From: Rhodococcus sp. Leaf278
Lineage (GTDB): Bacteria; Actinomycetota; Actinomycetes; Mycobacteriales; Mycobacteriaceae
Assembly (NCBI RefSeq): GCF_001426085.1
Contig: NZ_LMRR01000001.1
Coordinates: forward strand, 311,539 to 375,538
DNA: 64,000 nt
Direction: 5' to 3'
The translations under genes were made by a program, and so were the position numbers. The notes under the pieces are model-generated. The model did not search any database. It worked only from the letters and a program-made list of their open reading frames with translations, and had not been told where the DNA came from. This document shows positions 34,858 through 46,152 of this stretch, one piece after another (positions within the stretch are counted from its first letter, which is position 1; each line of letters starts with the position of its first letter).

Positions 34858-37800
34858 ATGGCTCGGCTCGTCGCGATCGTCTCTGCTCTCCTGGGCATTC
34901 TGCTGACGATCTCGATACCGCTGTTGCCGATCGAGCAGCAGCAGTCGTCGTTGACCTGGCCGCAGGGCGACACCGTCGGCAACGTCGAAGCTCCTCTTGT
35001 CGGCTACACGCCGATCAGTGTCGACGCGACCGTCCCGTGTGACGCCGCGGCCAGGCTTCCAGGCGGCGGGCTACTGCTGTCCACCTCGCCCAAGGGATCG
35101 CCCGACGCCTATCGATACGGTCTTGTCGCGGAAGTGACCGGCGGTGAGGCGTCGCAACTGAAGGTGACGCTGCGAGATTCGGTTCTTCTCGAGAAGCCGG
35201 TCTCCGAACTGAGCCCATCGACTGCGGGCGACTGCTCGTTGACGATCACCTCCAACGGCACTGCGACAACCGTCGGACTGACCGGCGAAGAGACCGTGAC
35301 GCGCGACGGCGATGTCCGGCCACAGCTGGTCGGCGTCTTCAGTGATCTCGAGGGCAGCGTTCCCGGTCTGCAGCTGCAGGCCGAGCTGGACAGCCGCTTC
35401 TCCTCGACGCCGAGCGTCCTGAAGTGGTTCGCGATGATCGTCGGTGTGCTCGCTACCATCGTCTCGCTGGTAGCGCTGCACCGGCTGGACCTGTCCGACG
35501 GCAGGCGCGCCCGACGCTTCCTGCCGCGTCGCTGGTGGACCTTCGGGCCGGTCGACGCGGTGGTGATCGGAACGCTGCTGGTATGGCACATCATCGGCGC
35601 GAACACCTCCGATGACGGCTATCAACTCGGCATGGCCCGCACGGCGGATCATGCCGGGTACATGGCCAACTACTTCCGGTACTTCGGTGTGCCCGAGACA
35701 CCGTTCGGCACACCGCTGTACGACATGTTCACGCTCATGTCGCACGTGTCGACGGCCAGTGTCTGGATGCGGTTACCCACGCTGATCTGTGCCGTCGTCG
35801 CGTGGCTCGTCATCAGTCGTGAGGTGATCCCGCGTTTCGGTGCCGCGGCTCGTGCGTCGAAGACTGCGCTGTGGACCGGTGGTCTGGTGCTGCTCGCATT
35901 CTGGTTGCCGTACAACAACGGTCTGCGACCGGAACCGTTCGTGGCGATCGGTGTGCTGCTCACCTGGTGCTCGGTGGAGCGATCCATCGCGACCCGCAGG
36001 TTGCTCCCCGCAGCGGCGACAATTCTGATCGCGGCCTTGACGGTCACCTGCGCACCCTCCGGTTTCATCTGTTTTGCGCCGCTGATCGCCGGAGCCCGAC
36101 CGGTTCTGCAGATCGTCGTCGCACGAGCACGGCAATTCGGCACTACAGCGCTGGGCGCGGCAACACTGCTGGCTCCGTTGGTGGCGTCGGGCACGGTGGT
36201 GCTGGTGTTCGCCTTCGGCAACCAGACCGTGGCGGGCATGCTCGAGATGCAGCGGGTGCACACTATTGCCGGGCCGAGTCGGGCCTGGTTCGACGAGTAT
36301 CTGCGCTATCAGTGGTTGATGAACATGGACATCGACGGCTCGCTCGCACGCCGGTTCGGGGTGTTCGTCATGATCGTGTCGCTGATCGCGGTAGTCGTCG
36401 CGATGCTGCGCAAGGGCGGCAAGATCCCTGGCACCGCAACCGGTCCCGCGCGTCGGATCGTCGGTATCACCGTCGGGTCCATGGCGCTGATGATGATCAC
36501 CCCCACCAAGTGGACTCACCATTTCGGAGTGTTCGCCGGTCTGGCCGCCTCGGTTGCGGTCCTGGCGGCCGTGGCGACCGGCGCGGCAGTGCTGCGCTCG
36601 CGGCGTAATCGACTGTTGTTCGCTGCCGCTGTGTCGTTCCTGATGGCCGTCGCGTTCACCGGAACCAACGGCTACTGGTACGCCTCGGCATGGGGAGTTC
36701 CGTTCTGGGACAAGCCGATTCTCGTCGCAGGCCTGGGTATCTCGACGATGTTCCTCGGACTGACGCTCCTGCTGCTGCTCGCGTCCGTGTGGTTCCATCT
36801 CCGCGCGCCGTACGTCAGCTCCGACAAGCCGTTGGCGCGATGGTGGTCGGTGCCGCCGATCGCCGTCGCGGCCGCATTGATGGTGCTGCTGGCCGTGGCG
36901 TCGATGGCCAAGGGCGCTGTGGCGCAGTGGCCGTCGTACTCGATCGCCAAATCGAACCTGTCGGCTCTGGCCGGAAACACGTGCGGTCTGGCCAACGAGG
37001 TGCTGCTGGAAACCGACCCCAATGCCGATGTGCTGCAACCGGTCAGCGGGGACGCGTTCACCGCACTCGGTGCCGAGAACGACGGGTTCACCCCCGACGG
37101 CGTGGCGCGCGACCTCACCGCGGACAAGGAGTCCTCGGCGTCGGGCACCTCGAACACCGTCGATACCGAGGAACAACAGCAGCCGACGTCGACCACCGCA
37201 GCCGGAACCGGTGGCAGCGCACTGCCGTTCGGTCTGGACCCTCGAGAAGTCCCGGTGCTCGGCTCGTTCGGATCCGACACGCCCGCCACGTTGACCACCG
37301 GCTGGTATTCGCTGCCGGCAGATCCGGGCGATCTGATCTCCATCGCCGCTGCCGGACGCATCCGCTCGGTGGATTCGGACGGCATCGTCACGTACGGCCA
37401 GAGCCTCGAGCTGGAGTACGGAGTCGACGGTCGCGCGCAGGGGCGAGTGACGCCGATCGACATCGGCCCGACGCCGTCGTGGCGCAACCTGCGAGTTCCG
37501 ATGGATCAGATTCCGGCCGGTGCCAACACGATTCGCCTGGTGCTCTCCGACACCGATCGCGATTCGGACCAGTGGCTCGCGGTCACCCCGCCGCGAGTAC
37601 CGCGCACCCAGACACTGAACGACGTCGTCGGGCGGGAGACTCCCGTGCTGCTGGACTGGGAGGTCGGCTTCAACTTTCCGTGCCAGCATCCGTTCGACCA
37701 TCGCTTCGGCGTCGCCGAGGTGCCAGAGTACCGAGTGCTCCCCGACCGCAGCGGTGCTGTCATCACCAATGCGTGGCAGGACCATTACGGCGGCGGGCCG

Positions 37801-37989
37801 CTCGGGTGGATCGACATCGTGGCCTCGGCCCGCACCATCCCGTCGTATCTGAAAGACGACTGGGACCGTGACTGGGGATCGATCGAGCGGTACACCCCGT
37901 ACGACGACACGGCCGAGTCGGCGGATATCACCACCACCGAGGTGCAGCGTTCGGGCCTGTGGACGCCGGGGCTGATCAAAACCGGTTAA
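34858..37989 (+). CDS. Emb-family membrane arabinosyltransferase
   Basis: The 1043-residue GT-C enzyme transfers arabinose from decaprenyl-phospho-arabinose to arabinogalactan or lipoarabinomannan. The GGGAG ribosome-binding site sets ATG 34858. The N-terminal extracytoplasmic domain (QSSLTWPQG through LQAELDSRFS) precedes about 13 membrane helices; NTSDDGYQLGMARTADHAGYMANYFRYFG holds the catalytic Asp pair of the Emb family. The C-terminal carbohydrate-binding region ends RDWGSIERYTPY and SGLWTPGLIKTG. It is a single emb gene, with none of the usual galactan/arabinan neighbours, between ilvA and an ABC exporter. EmbA, B and C cannot be told apart from sequence alone. Confidence 0.93.
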   Translation: MARLVAIVSALLGILLTISIPLLPIEQQQSSLTWPQGDTVGNVEAPLVGYTPISVDATVPCDAAARLPGGGLLLSTSPKGSPDAYRYGLVAEVTGGEASQLKVTLRDSVLLEKPVSELSPSTAGDCSLTITSNGTATTVGLTGEETVTRDGDVRPQLVGVFSDLEGSVPGLQLQAELDSRFSSTPSVLKWFAMIVGVLATIVSLVALHRLDLSDGRRARRFLPRRWWTFGPVDAVVIGTLLVWHIIGANTSDDGYQLGMARTADHAGYMANYFRYFGVPETPFGTPLYDMFTLMSHVSTASVWMRLPTLICAVVAWLVISREVIPRFGAAARASKTALWTGGLVLLAFWLPYNNGLRPEPFVAIGVLLTWCSVERSIATRRLLPAAATILIAALTVTCAPSGFICFAPLIAGARPVLQIVVARARQFGTTALGAATLLAPLVASGTVVLVFAFGNQTVAGMLEMQRVHTIAGPSRAWFDEYLRYQWLMNMDIDGSLARRFGVFVMIVSLIAVVVAMLRKGGKIPGTATGPARRIVGITVGSMALMMITPTKWTHHFGVFAGLAASVAVLAAVATGAAVLRSRRNRLLFAAAVSFLMAVAFTGTNGYWYASAWGVPFWDKPILVAGLGISTMFLGLTLLLLLASVWFHLRAPYVSSDKPLARWWSVPPIAVAAALMVLLAVASMAKGAVAQWPSYSIAKSNLSALAGNTCGLANEVLLETDPNADVLQPVSGDAFTALGAENDGFTPDGVARDLTADKESSASGTSNTVDTEEQQQPTSTTAAGTGGSALPFGLDPREVPVLGSFGSDTPATLTTGWYSLPADPGDLISIAAAGRIRSVDSDGIVTYGQSLELEYGVDGRAQGRVTPIDIGPTPSWRNLRVPMDQIPAGANTIRLVLSDTDRDSDQWLAVTPPRVPRTQTLNDVVGRETPVLLDWEVGFNFPCQHPFDHRFGVAEVPEYRVLPDRSGAVITNAWQDHYGGGPLGWIDIVASARTIPSYLKDDWDRDWGSIERYTPYDDTAESADITTTEVQRSGLWTPGLIKTG

Positions 37990-38044
37990 TCTCTACGCGT
38001 TCGGAAGTCCTTATACCGACAGTGGAAGAAACGGGGAGAGGGCC

Positions 38045-39013
38045 ATGGCGAACGCTATAGAAGTAGAGGATCTGGTACTTCGGTACGGAAAGAACGTCGC
38101 GCTCGACGGAGTCGATTTCACCGTTCCCGAGGGCACGGTGCTGGGTGTGCTCGGCCCCAACGGTGCCGGCAAGACGACGGCTGTCCGTATTCTGGCCACG
38201 CTGCTCAAGGCAACGTCCGGTTCGGCGAAGATCTTCGGTCTCGACGTGCTGAAGCAAGCGAACGAGGTACGCAGCACGATCGGTCTGACCGGTCAGTTCG
38301 CAGCCGTGGACGAGTATCTGACCGGATACGAGAACCTCGAGATGGTCGGACGACTGTTCGGCCTGCGCAAGGCGGAGGCGAAGAAGCGTGCCGAGGAATT
38401 GCTCGCGCGATTCGACCTGGAATACGCACGCGATCGCACCGCCAAGCAGTACTCGGGCGGTATGCGTCGGCGGCTCGACATCGCGGCCAGCCTGATCGGT
38501 CGACCACGGGTGGTGTTCCTCGACGAACCCACCACCGGCCTCGATCCGCGCAGCCGAATCACCATGTGGGAGTTCATCGCAGACCTCGTGCGCGACGGTA
38601 CGACCATTCTGTTGACCACGCAGTATCTCGAAGAGGCCGATCGGCTGGCCGATTCGATCATCGTGCTCAACAAGGGCAAGATCATCGCCCGCGGCACGGC
38701 AGACGAGCTCAAGGCCCAAACCGGCGGCGAGCGACTCGAATTCGTGCTGACCGACCGATCCCAGGCCGATCGTGCCAAGGAGATCCTCACCCCGCTCGGC
38801 GTCGAGCCGCCCACCTTGGACGAGCAGGTGGGACGCATCGTCATGCCGGTCAACGGTGGATCCAAGGATCTGTCCTCGGCGCTCGGTCACCTCGAAGCGG
38901 CGGGGATCGGGGTGGTCGACGTCGGTCTGCGTCGGCCGAATCTCGACGATGTGTTCCTGAGTCTGACCGGTCAGTCCACCGGTGAGCCCGAGACGGCGGA
39001 GGAAGAGAAGTGA
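38045..39013 (+). CDS. DrrA-type ABC exporter ATP-binding protein
   Basis: The 322-residue ATPase has Walker A LGPNGAGKTTAVRILATLL, signature YSGGMRRRLDIAASLIGRP, Walker B VVFLDEPTTGLDPRSRITMW and the switch His replaced by TTQYLEEADRLAD, as in daunorubicin-resistance (DrrA) ATPases. The C-terminal 90 residues are the family-specific regulatory extension. It forms an exporter with the permease encoded next; the GTG of the permease overlaps its stop. GGGGAGAG precedes the ATG. Substrate unknown. Confidence 0.92.
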   Translation: MANAIEVEDLVLRYGKNVALDGVDFTVPEGTVLGVLGPNGAGKTTAVRILATLLKATSGSAKIFGLDVLKQANEVRSTIGLTGQFAAVDEYLTGYENLEMVGRLFGLRKAEAKKRAEELLARFDLEYARDRTAKQYSGGMRRRLDIAASLIGRPRVVFLDEPTTGLDPRSRITMWEFIADLVRDGTTILLTTQYLEEADRLADSIIVLNKGKIIARGTADELKAQTGGERLEFVLTDRSQADRAKEILTPLGVEPPTLDEQVGRIVMPVNGGSKDLSSALGHLEAAGIGVVDVGLRRPNLDDVFLSLTGQSTGEPETAEEEK

Positions 39014-39804
39014 GCAACGTTCTCCTGGATTCCGCGATCATCACCAAGCGAAATCTGATCAAGCTCAAGCGAGTTCCCGATCTGCTGTTCTTTGCAGCGC
39101 TGTCGCCGATCATGTTCGTGCTGCTGTTCGCTTACGTTTTCGGCAGTGCGATCGACGTGCCCGGCATCGACTACAAGAGCTTCCTGATGGGTGGCATCTT
39201 CGTACAGACGATGATCTTCGGGTCCTCTCTCACCGGGTCCTCGCTCGCCGAGGATCTGCAGAAGGGCGTGATGGACCGGTTCCGATCGTTGCCCATGGCG
39301 CGCTCGGCAGTGGTCATCGGGCGTACCGCGGCCGACGTAGGAAACAACATCGTCACCATCACGATCATGTCGATCACCGGACTCATCGTGGGCTGGCGCA
39401 TCACATCGTCGTTCTTCGACGCCCTCCTGGGGTACGTACTGCTGCTGTTGTTCGCGTACTCGATCTCGTGGGTGATGGCCTTGGTGGGCCTGACCGTACG
39501 TTCGCCCGAGATCTTCAACAACGCGTCGTTCATCGTGGTCTTCCCGCTGACGTTCATCGCGAACACGTTCGTGCCGATCGACAACTTTCCGAGCGTGCTC
39601 AAGACCATCGCGGAATGGAACCCGATCTCGTCGGTGACGTTGGCGGTACGCGAGCAATTCGGCAACACCAATCCGATGGCACCGCCGCCGGAGGTGTGGC
39701 CACTGCAGAATCCGGTGCTCTACACCTTGATCTGGGTTGTGGTGATGCTCGTGGTGTTCGTGCCGTTGTCGGTGCGCAAGTACCAGAAGACGATGACCGC
39801 CTGA
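39010..39804 (+). CDS. DrrB-type ABC exporter permease
   Basis: The 264-residue integral membrane protein has six predicted helices and the ABC-2 permease pattern (LKRVPDLLFFAALSPIMFVLLFAYVFG, DRFRSLPMARSAVVIGRTAAD, FVPIDNFPSVLKTIAEWNPISSVTLAVREQFG), like DrrB. It starts at GTG 39010, overlapping the ATPase stop, and its own stop overlaps the GH114 gene start (ATGA), so the three form one unit. Confidence 0.9.
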   Translation: MSNVLLDSAIITKRNLIKLKRVPDLLFFAALSPIMFVLLFAYVFGSAIDVPGIDYKSFLMGGIFVQTMIFGSSLTGSSLAEDLQKGVMDRFRSLPMARSAVVIGRTAADVGNNIVTITIMSITGLIVGWRITSSFFDALLGYVLLLLFAYSISWVMALVGLTVRSPEIFNNASFIVVFPLTFIANTFVPIDNFPSVLKTIAEWNPISSVTLAVREQFGNTNPMAPPPEVWPLQNPVLYTLIWVVVMLVVFVPLSVRKYQKTMTA

Positions 39805-40610
39805 TGCGCACCGCGGCGGCGGGAGCATGGCTGCTGGCCGCCGCGGTAGCGATCGGGGGATGCAGTTCCGAACAGCCACACACCGACCCGACACGGACCG
39901 ACCCGACACGGACCGAACGATTCGACTACCAACTCGGTGCGGCGTACGACGCACCCGGAGGGCTCGATACCGTCGTCCGCGATGCCACCGCCGAGCCGCT
40001 GCCCGGCGCACTGTCGATTTGCTACGTCAACGGTCTGCAGACTCAACCCGGTGTCGAGTGGAACCCGGATCTACTGCTGCGCGATGCGGGCGGTGAACTC
40101 GTGGTCGATCCGGATTGGCCCGACGAGCACATTCTCGACCCGGGTACACCCGAGAAGCGTACGGCGATCGACGCGGTCATCGGGCCGATCATCGAAGGCT
40201 GCGCTGTACGGGGATTCGACGCCGTCGAAATCGACAATCTCGACAGCTGGACCCGGTTCCCGGAGTCGATCGACGAGGATTCGGTACTCGCACTGGCGCG
40301 CGTGTACGCAGACCGTGCCCACGCGTCGGGCATCGAGATCGCGCAGAAGAACACCCCGGACGGAGCCGGGCGGATCAGGGACGACGTCGGATTCGATTTC
40401 GCCGTTGCCGAGGAGTGTCTCGCGTACGACGAATGTGGTTCGTACACTTCGGTATACGGTGCGCGGGTGTACGACATCGAGTACACCGACAACCTCTCGG
40501 AGCCGTTCGATCGGCTGTGTGCCCGCCAGGATCGACCGGCCGTCACGATACTGCGAGATCGCGGCCTGGTGTCCCCGTCCGATCCGTCGTACGAGTACGA
40601 ACAGTGCTGA
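39804..40610 (+). CDS. GH114 (endo-alpha-1,4-polygalactosaminidase-like) lipoprotein
   Basis: The 268-residue protein has a lipobox (AIGGC, Cys20) and a short tether with repeated DPTRT. The TIM-barrel domain has the GH114/TM1410 features: SICYVNGLQTQPGVEW (strand 1), GFDAVEIDNLDSW with the likely catalytic Asp, GIEIAQKNTPD, FAVAEECLAYDECGSY and YDIEYTDN. Family members cleave alpha-1,4-linked galactosamine polymers in fungi and bacterial exopolysaccharides. It is coupled to the exporter operon and may trim a surface polymer; this is inference. Confidence 0.82.
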   Translation: MRTAAAGAWLLAAAVAIGGCSSEQPHTDPTRTDPTRTERFDYQLGAAYDAPGGLDTVVRDATAEPLPGALSICYVNGLQTQPGVEWNPDLLLRDAGGELVVDPDWPDEHILDPGTPEKRTAIDAVIGPIIEGCAVRGFDAVEIDNLDSWTRFPESIDEDSVLALARVYADRAHASGIEIAQKNTPDGAGRIRDDVGFDFAVAEECLAYDECGSYTSVYGARVYDIEYTDNLSEPFDRLCARQDRPAVTILRDRGLVSPSDPSYEYEQC

Positions 40611-40678
40611 GTCACTCGGACGACAGCACCCCCGGCCGCTGAGCGTCCGGGGGTGCGTCACATCTTCGCTGAGCAGGC

Positions 40679-41173
40679 TTACGTGTGGTACGGCTCCGCG
40701 CTCACGAGCGTGACCTTCATGGTCTTGCCGTTGGGCAGCGTGTACTCACGGGTGTCGCCGACCTTGGCGTCGATGAGCGATCCGCCCAGCGGCGACGCGG
40801 GGGAGTACACCTCGAGCTTGCTGTCGCGGGCACCTTCCTCGCGGGTGGCGATGAGGAACGTCTCGGCGTCGGACTCGTCGCCGTCGTAGTAGACCTTGAC
40901 GACCGAGCCGGGCAATGCAACGCCGGACTGGGTGGGTGCCTCGCCGACCTTCGCGTTGTTGAGCAGCTCCTGCAGCTGACGAATGCGTGCTTCCTGCTGG
41001 CCCTGCTCCTCGCGCGCAGCGTGGTAGCCGCCGTTCTCCTTCAGATCGCCCTCTTCGCGACGCTCGTTGATCTCGGCGGCGATGACGGGGCGATTGGAAA
41101 TGAGCTGGTCGAGTTCGCTCTTGAGCCTGTCGTGTGATTCCTGGGTCAGCCAGGTCACCTGGGTCTCGGTCAT
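40679..41173 (-). CDS. greA: Transcription elongation factor GreA
   Basis: The 164-residue protein rescues backtracked RNA polymerase by stimulating transcript cleavage. The N-terminal coiled coil includes the tip [21 protein letters not shown] with the acidic D-x-x-E residues, followed by the C-terminal FKBP-like domain ending in [23 protein letters not shown] sits upstream of the ATG at 41173; the longer open frame is leader. Its place beside DUF4307 and mca matches mycobacteria. Confidence 0.95.
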   Translation of the reverse strand: MTETQVTWLTQESHDRLKSELDQLISNRPVIAAEINERREEGDLKENGGYHAAREEQGQQEARIRQLQELLNNAKVGEAPTQSGVALPGSVVKVYYDGDESDAETFLIATREEGARDSKLEVYSPASPLGGSLIDAKVGDTREYTLPNGKTMKVTLVSAEPYHT

Positions 41174-41335
41174 CTCGATCACTCCCTCGTAGTCGGAATC
41201 TCGATATCGATTCCGTTTTCTGAGCAGGTAGGGCACGCAACGAACAGGGGACTCCAATGGTTGGATCCCCTTGGTCGGCCCGCATCCTGGAGCCGTCGTC
41301 ATCGTTCGCAGGTGAACCCTGCCCGCAATGCAGCA

Positions 41336-41366
41336 ATACACGGCACCTGTTACGGCGGCCGTGTAT
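41336..41366 (-). other. Hairpin in the greA leader
   Basis: ATACACGGC (41336-41344) and GCCGTGTAT (41358-41366) are perfect 9-bp arms around 13 nt, between the DUF4307 stop and the greA start. No T-run follows on the minus strand, so it is not a classic terminator; it may be a leader structure. The remainder of the 224-bp gap shows nothing else. Confidence 0.45.
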
Positions 41367-41397
41367 GACCCGAGCTTACCACGAACAGGCAGTTCGC

Positions 41398-41838
41398 CTA
41401 TCGGGCTCGTAAATACTCGGGAACATCGAGGCTGCAGCCGTAGACGTCGCCGACGGCAGGCGCAGACGACGTCGTCACCTCGGTGGTCAGCTCCACGGTG
41501 CCGGACGCGGACTCCGGCGGGATGTAGACCTCGCGTCTGCCGGTCTCGGAACCGTCGCGCGAACGGACACGGACGATGCACACGGCCGGTTGCTCGGGAT
41601 CCTGCCGGGTGACGCTGAAACGGATGGACATCGTGGAGTCGTCGACGATGTCGAACGACAGCTGGCTGCCTTCGATGGGTTTGACGGAGAACTTGGAGTA
41701 CGCGTAGTAGGCCACGCCCAGTCCGACCAGCAGGACCAGGGCCACGAGTGCGATCTTCGTCGCACGTTTCGGGGCCCGCCGAATTCCGCTGGGACCGGAA
41801 CCCGACGGGTACCTACCTGCGGGAAGTGCGTTGGTCAT
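41398..41838 (-). CDS. DUF4307 membrane protein
   Basis: The 146-residue protein has one membrane helix ([23 protein letters not shown], residues about 27-50) and an extracytoplasmic beta-rich DUF4307 domain ([44 protein letters not shown]). Two cysteines (PAVCIV, YGCSL) could form a disulfide. Function unknown; it matches Rv1081c in position between greA and mca. GAGAG sets ATG 41838; GTG 41844 is an alternative. Confidence 0.85.
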   Translation of the reverse strand: MTNALPAGRYPSGSGPSGIRRAPKRATKIALVALVLLVGLGVAYYAYSKFSVKPIEGSQLSFDIVDDSTMSIRFSVTRQDPEQPAVCIVRVRSRDGSETGRREVYIPPESASGTVELTTEVTTSSAPAVGDVYGCSLDVPEYLRAR

Positions 41839-41941
41839 GGCCACTCTCGGGGTCGGTTCGGGGGTGCCGCTGGGGGCCTGTCGGCGTCAGGTGGAACTAT
41901 AGGGCAGGCAAGAACCAGGCGAATCCGAGGTGAGGAAGAAC

Positions 41942-42817
41942 GTGTCCGGACTGCGGCTCATGGCAGTACATGCCCATCCCGACGACGAGTCCAGCAAAGG
42001 TGCTGCGACGACGGCTCGCTATGCGGCCGAAGGGCACGACGTACTGGTCGTCACTCTCACTGGTGGCGAGCGGGGCGACATTCTCAATCCCGCAATGGAC
42101 ATTCCGGGAGTGCACGAGCGTATCCACGAGGTTCGGCGCGAAGAGATGGCCGAGGCCGCTCGCGTGCTCGGCGTCCAGCAGACCTGGCTCGGTTTCGAGG
42201 ACTCCGGTTTGCCCGAGGGAGATCCGCTACCGCCTCTTCCGGAGGGTTGCTTCGCGCTGGTGCCGTTGGAGGTCTCCACCGAGGCGCTGGTCAAGGTGGT
42301 TCGCGAGTTCAAGCCGCACGTTATCACCACCTACGACGAGCGCGGCGGCTACCCGCATCCCGATCACATCCGCTGCCACGAGGTCTCGATGGCGGCATGG
42401 GAGGCAGCGGGCGATCCCGAACGCTTCCCCGACGCGGGTGAGCCCTGGACTCCGCTCAAGCTGTACTACTCCCACGGGTTCATCCGTAAGCGCATGCAGC
42501 TGTTCCACGATTGGTTCATCGACCGCGGTGAGGAGAGCCCGTTCGTCGACTGGCTGAAGCGATGGGACGGCCAGCGCGACGAGATCATCGGCCGCATCAC
42601 CACCCAGGTGACCGTCGGTGACTGGTTCGAGCAACGCGACGACGCGCTCCGAGCGCACGCGACGCAGATCGATCCCAACGGATCCTTCTTCGCGGTGCCG
42701 CTGGACGTCCAACGCAAGTTGTGGCCCACCGAAGAGTTCGAGCTGGCCCGTACCCGGGTGACGACCTCGCTGCCCGAGACGGATCTGTTCGCCGGAATCG
42801 AAGAGACCGACCGGTGA
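41942..42817 (+). CDS. mca: Mycothiol S-conjugate amidase
   Basis: The 291-residue zinc amidase cleaves mycothiol S-conjugates, releasing mercapturic acids for export and recycling GlcN-inositol. LmbE-fold zinc ligands are [11 protein letters not shown] near the N-terminus and [11 protein letters not shown] in the middle; the C-terminal half matches Mca rather than MshB. AGGA upstream fits GTG 41942, while GTG 41930 has a poorly spaced site. It is divergent from DUF4307. Confidence 0.95.
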   Translation: MSGLRLMAVHAHPDDESSKGAATTARYAAEGHDVLVVTLTGGERGDILNPAMDIPGVHERIHEVRREEMAEAARVLGVQQTWLGFEDSGLPEGDPLPPLPEGCFALVPLEVSTEALVKVVREFKPHVITTYDERGGYPHPDHIRCHEVSMAAWEAAGDPERFPDAGEPWTPLKLYYSHGFIRKRMQLFHDWFIDRGEESPFVDWLKRWDGQRDEIIGRITTQVTVGDWFEQRDDALRAHATQIDPNGSFFAVPLDVQRKLWPTEEFELARTRVTTSLPETDLFAGIEETDR

Positions 42818-43085
42818 TCGTCTCCTTTCTCGCCCAGCAGCCCACCGGCCCCGAGTTCGGCAAGTCCTCGCCGATCGGGCTGGTGATCCTGGTGGCGTTG
42901 TTGGTCGGAACAGCCTTGCTGATCTGGTCGATGAACAAGAAGATCAAGCGGCTGCCCGCCACGTTCGAGCAGGAGGATCCGACGTTGGATCAGGCGCTCG
43001 ACGAGGGCACCGATCGCGGCGGAATCGCCACCACCACCCCACCGGAACAGAGTCCGGCAAAACCTGCCGCAACCGACGAGACCTG

Positions 43086-43086
<1 letters not shown>
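42814..43086 (+). CDS. Small membrane protein next to mca
   Basis: The 90-residue protein has a single membrane helix ([21 protein letters not shown]), a basic juxtamembrane KKIKRL and an acidic, then Pro/Thr-rich tail. It is in the place of Rv1083 and its function is unknown. The GTG start overlaps the mca stop, and its stop overlaps the next ATG, so it is translationally coupled on both sides. Confidence 0.85.
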
Positions 43087-45110
<2,024 letters not shown>

Positions 45111-45195
45111 CGAAGCTCGTCGATGCTTTTGCCCGAGAACAGTATGGTTGCGGGAACTTGTTCGGCCTGGGGCGGAAACTTCTAGCAGTGGATCG

Positions 45196-46146
45196 ATGGT
45201 GCGTGTGATGAGCGAAGGCGTCACCAGGAGCAGTGTCGTGAGCGACGGCATCCTCGACGAGGCGATCACCGACGAGCAGCGTGCGGCCGTGGCAATTTTC
45301 GTTGCCTGTGTCCCGATGGCAGCCATGGTCCACTCGATGCAGTTCGAGGTGGTCGGTGCCAACGGACTGTGCGAAGAGGTACTCGACTGCCCGGTGGCGA
45401 GCATGGTCGGTCGGCCCGTGGCCGATTTCGTACCTCTCGGGGATCGCGCGTCGGCCAAGCAGATGGCGGCGCAGCTCGAACACCGTTACCCCGCGACCGG
45501 CTCACCCGATGTCGTGCGGCCGATCGGTGCCCTGCGACGAGTACGGCGAAGCGACGGTGAGGTCGTCTCGTGCTGGATGCACGTCGGGATCTCGACCATC
45601 GCCGGTCGGCGGTTCATCGTCGCATTGCTCGACCTGGTGAACCCCGTCGTCGACGACACCGTGCACTGGCGCGACCGCGCCGAACGCGACGATCTGACCG
45701 GTCTGCTGCGCCGCGGTCCGCTGTTGGCCCATGTCGACGAATGGGTCGTGGCCGGTCGTCCGGTCGCCCTGGCGTTCGTCGATGTCGATCGATTGAAGTC
45801 GATCAACGATTCGCATGGTCATGCTGCCGGGGACGCTGTCCTCGAGGCAGCGGGTCGTCGACTGCAGCAGTGGTCGCCGCGTGGCAGCATCGTCGGGCGA
45901 TATGCGGGTGACGAGTTCGTGTTCGCGGTGACGGACGGGGTCGGCGGTACTTCGTTCGACGGCGCGAGACTTGCGGAATCGGTACGGTCCGCTATCTGCA
46001 GTGAACCGGTGCCGTTCGGATCTCGATTGCTCGGGGTGTCGGTGAGCGTGGGAGTAGCGGTGCGAGAGCCCGAAGAATCGAGCGAGCGCCTCATCCAGCG
46101 GGCCGACGAACTGATGTACCGAGACAAGGCGTCCCGACCCACCTGA
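45196..46146 (+). CDS. PAS-GGDEF diguanylate cyclase-like protein
   Basis: The 316-residue protein has an N-terminal PAS-type sensory region (PMAAMVHSMQFEVVGANGLCEEVLDCPVASMVGRPVADFVP) and a C-terminal GGDEF domain: RDDLTGLLRRG, LAFVDVDRLKSINDSHGHAAGD and the A-site RYAGDEFVFAV. AGDEF rather than GGDEF is found in active enzymes, so cyclic-di-GMP synthesis is plausible. No RxxD inhibitory site precedes it. The start is uncertain: ATG 45196 or 45208. It is inserted between DUF255 and hemolysin III genes, which are adjacent in mycobacteria. Confidence 0.85.
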   Translation: MVRVMSEGVTRSSVVSDGILDEAITDEQRAAVAIFVACVPMAAMVHSMQFEVVGANGLCEEVLDCPVASMVGRPVADFVPLGDRASAKQMAAQLEHRYPATGSPDVVRPIGALRRVRRSDGEVVSCWMHVGISTIAGRRFIVALLDLVNPVVDDTVHWRDRAERDDLTGLLRRGPLLAHVDEWVVAGRPVALAFVDVDRLKSINDSHGHAAGDAVLEAAGRRLQQWSPRGSIVGRYAGDEFVFAVTDGVGGTSFDGARLAESVRSAICSEPVPFGSRLLGVSVSVGVAVREPEESSERLIQRADELMYRDKASRPT

Positions 46147-46152
46147 GGGTGC

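Noticed and set aside
35773-37785. 670-codon minus-strand open frame inside the Emb gene
   Set aside because: Arg/His/Gln-rich translation typical of antisense GC-rich DNA; the plus strand encodes a complete Emb protein.
41174-41581. N-terminal extension of GreA in the same frame
   Set aside because: The extension has no GreA-like sequence, and GAGGGAG precedes the ATG giving the standard 164-residue protein.
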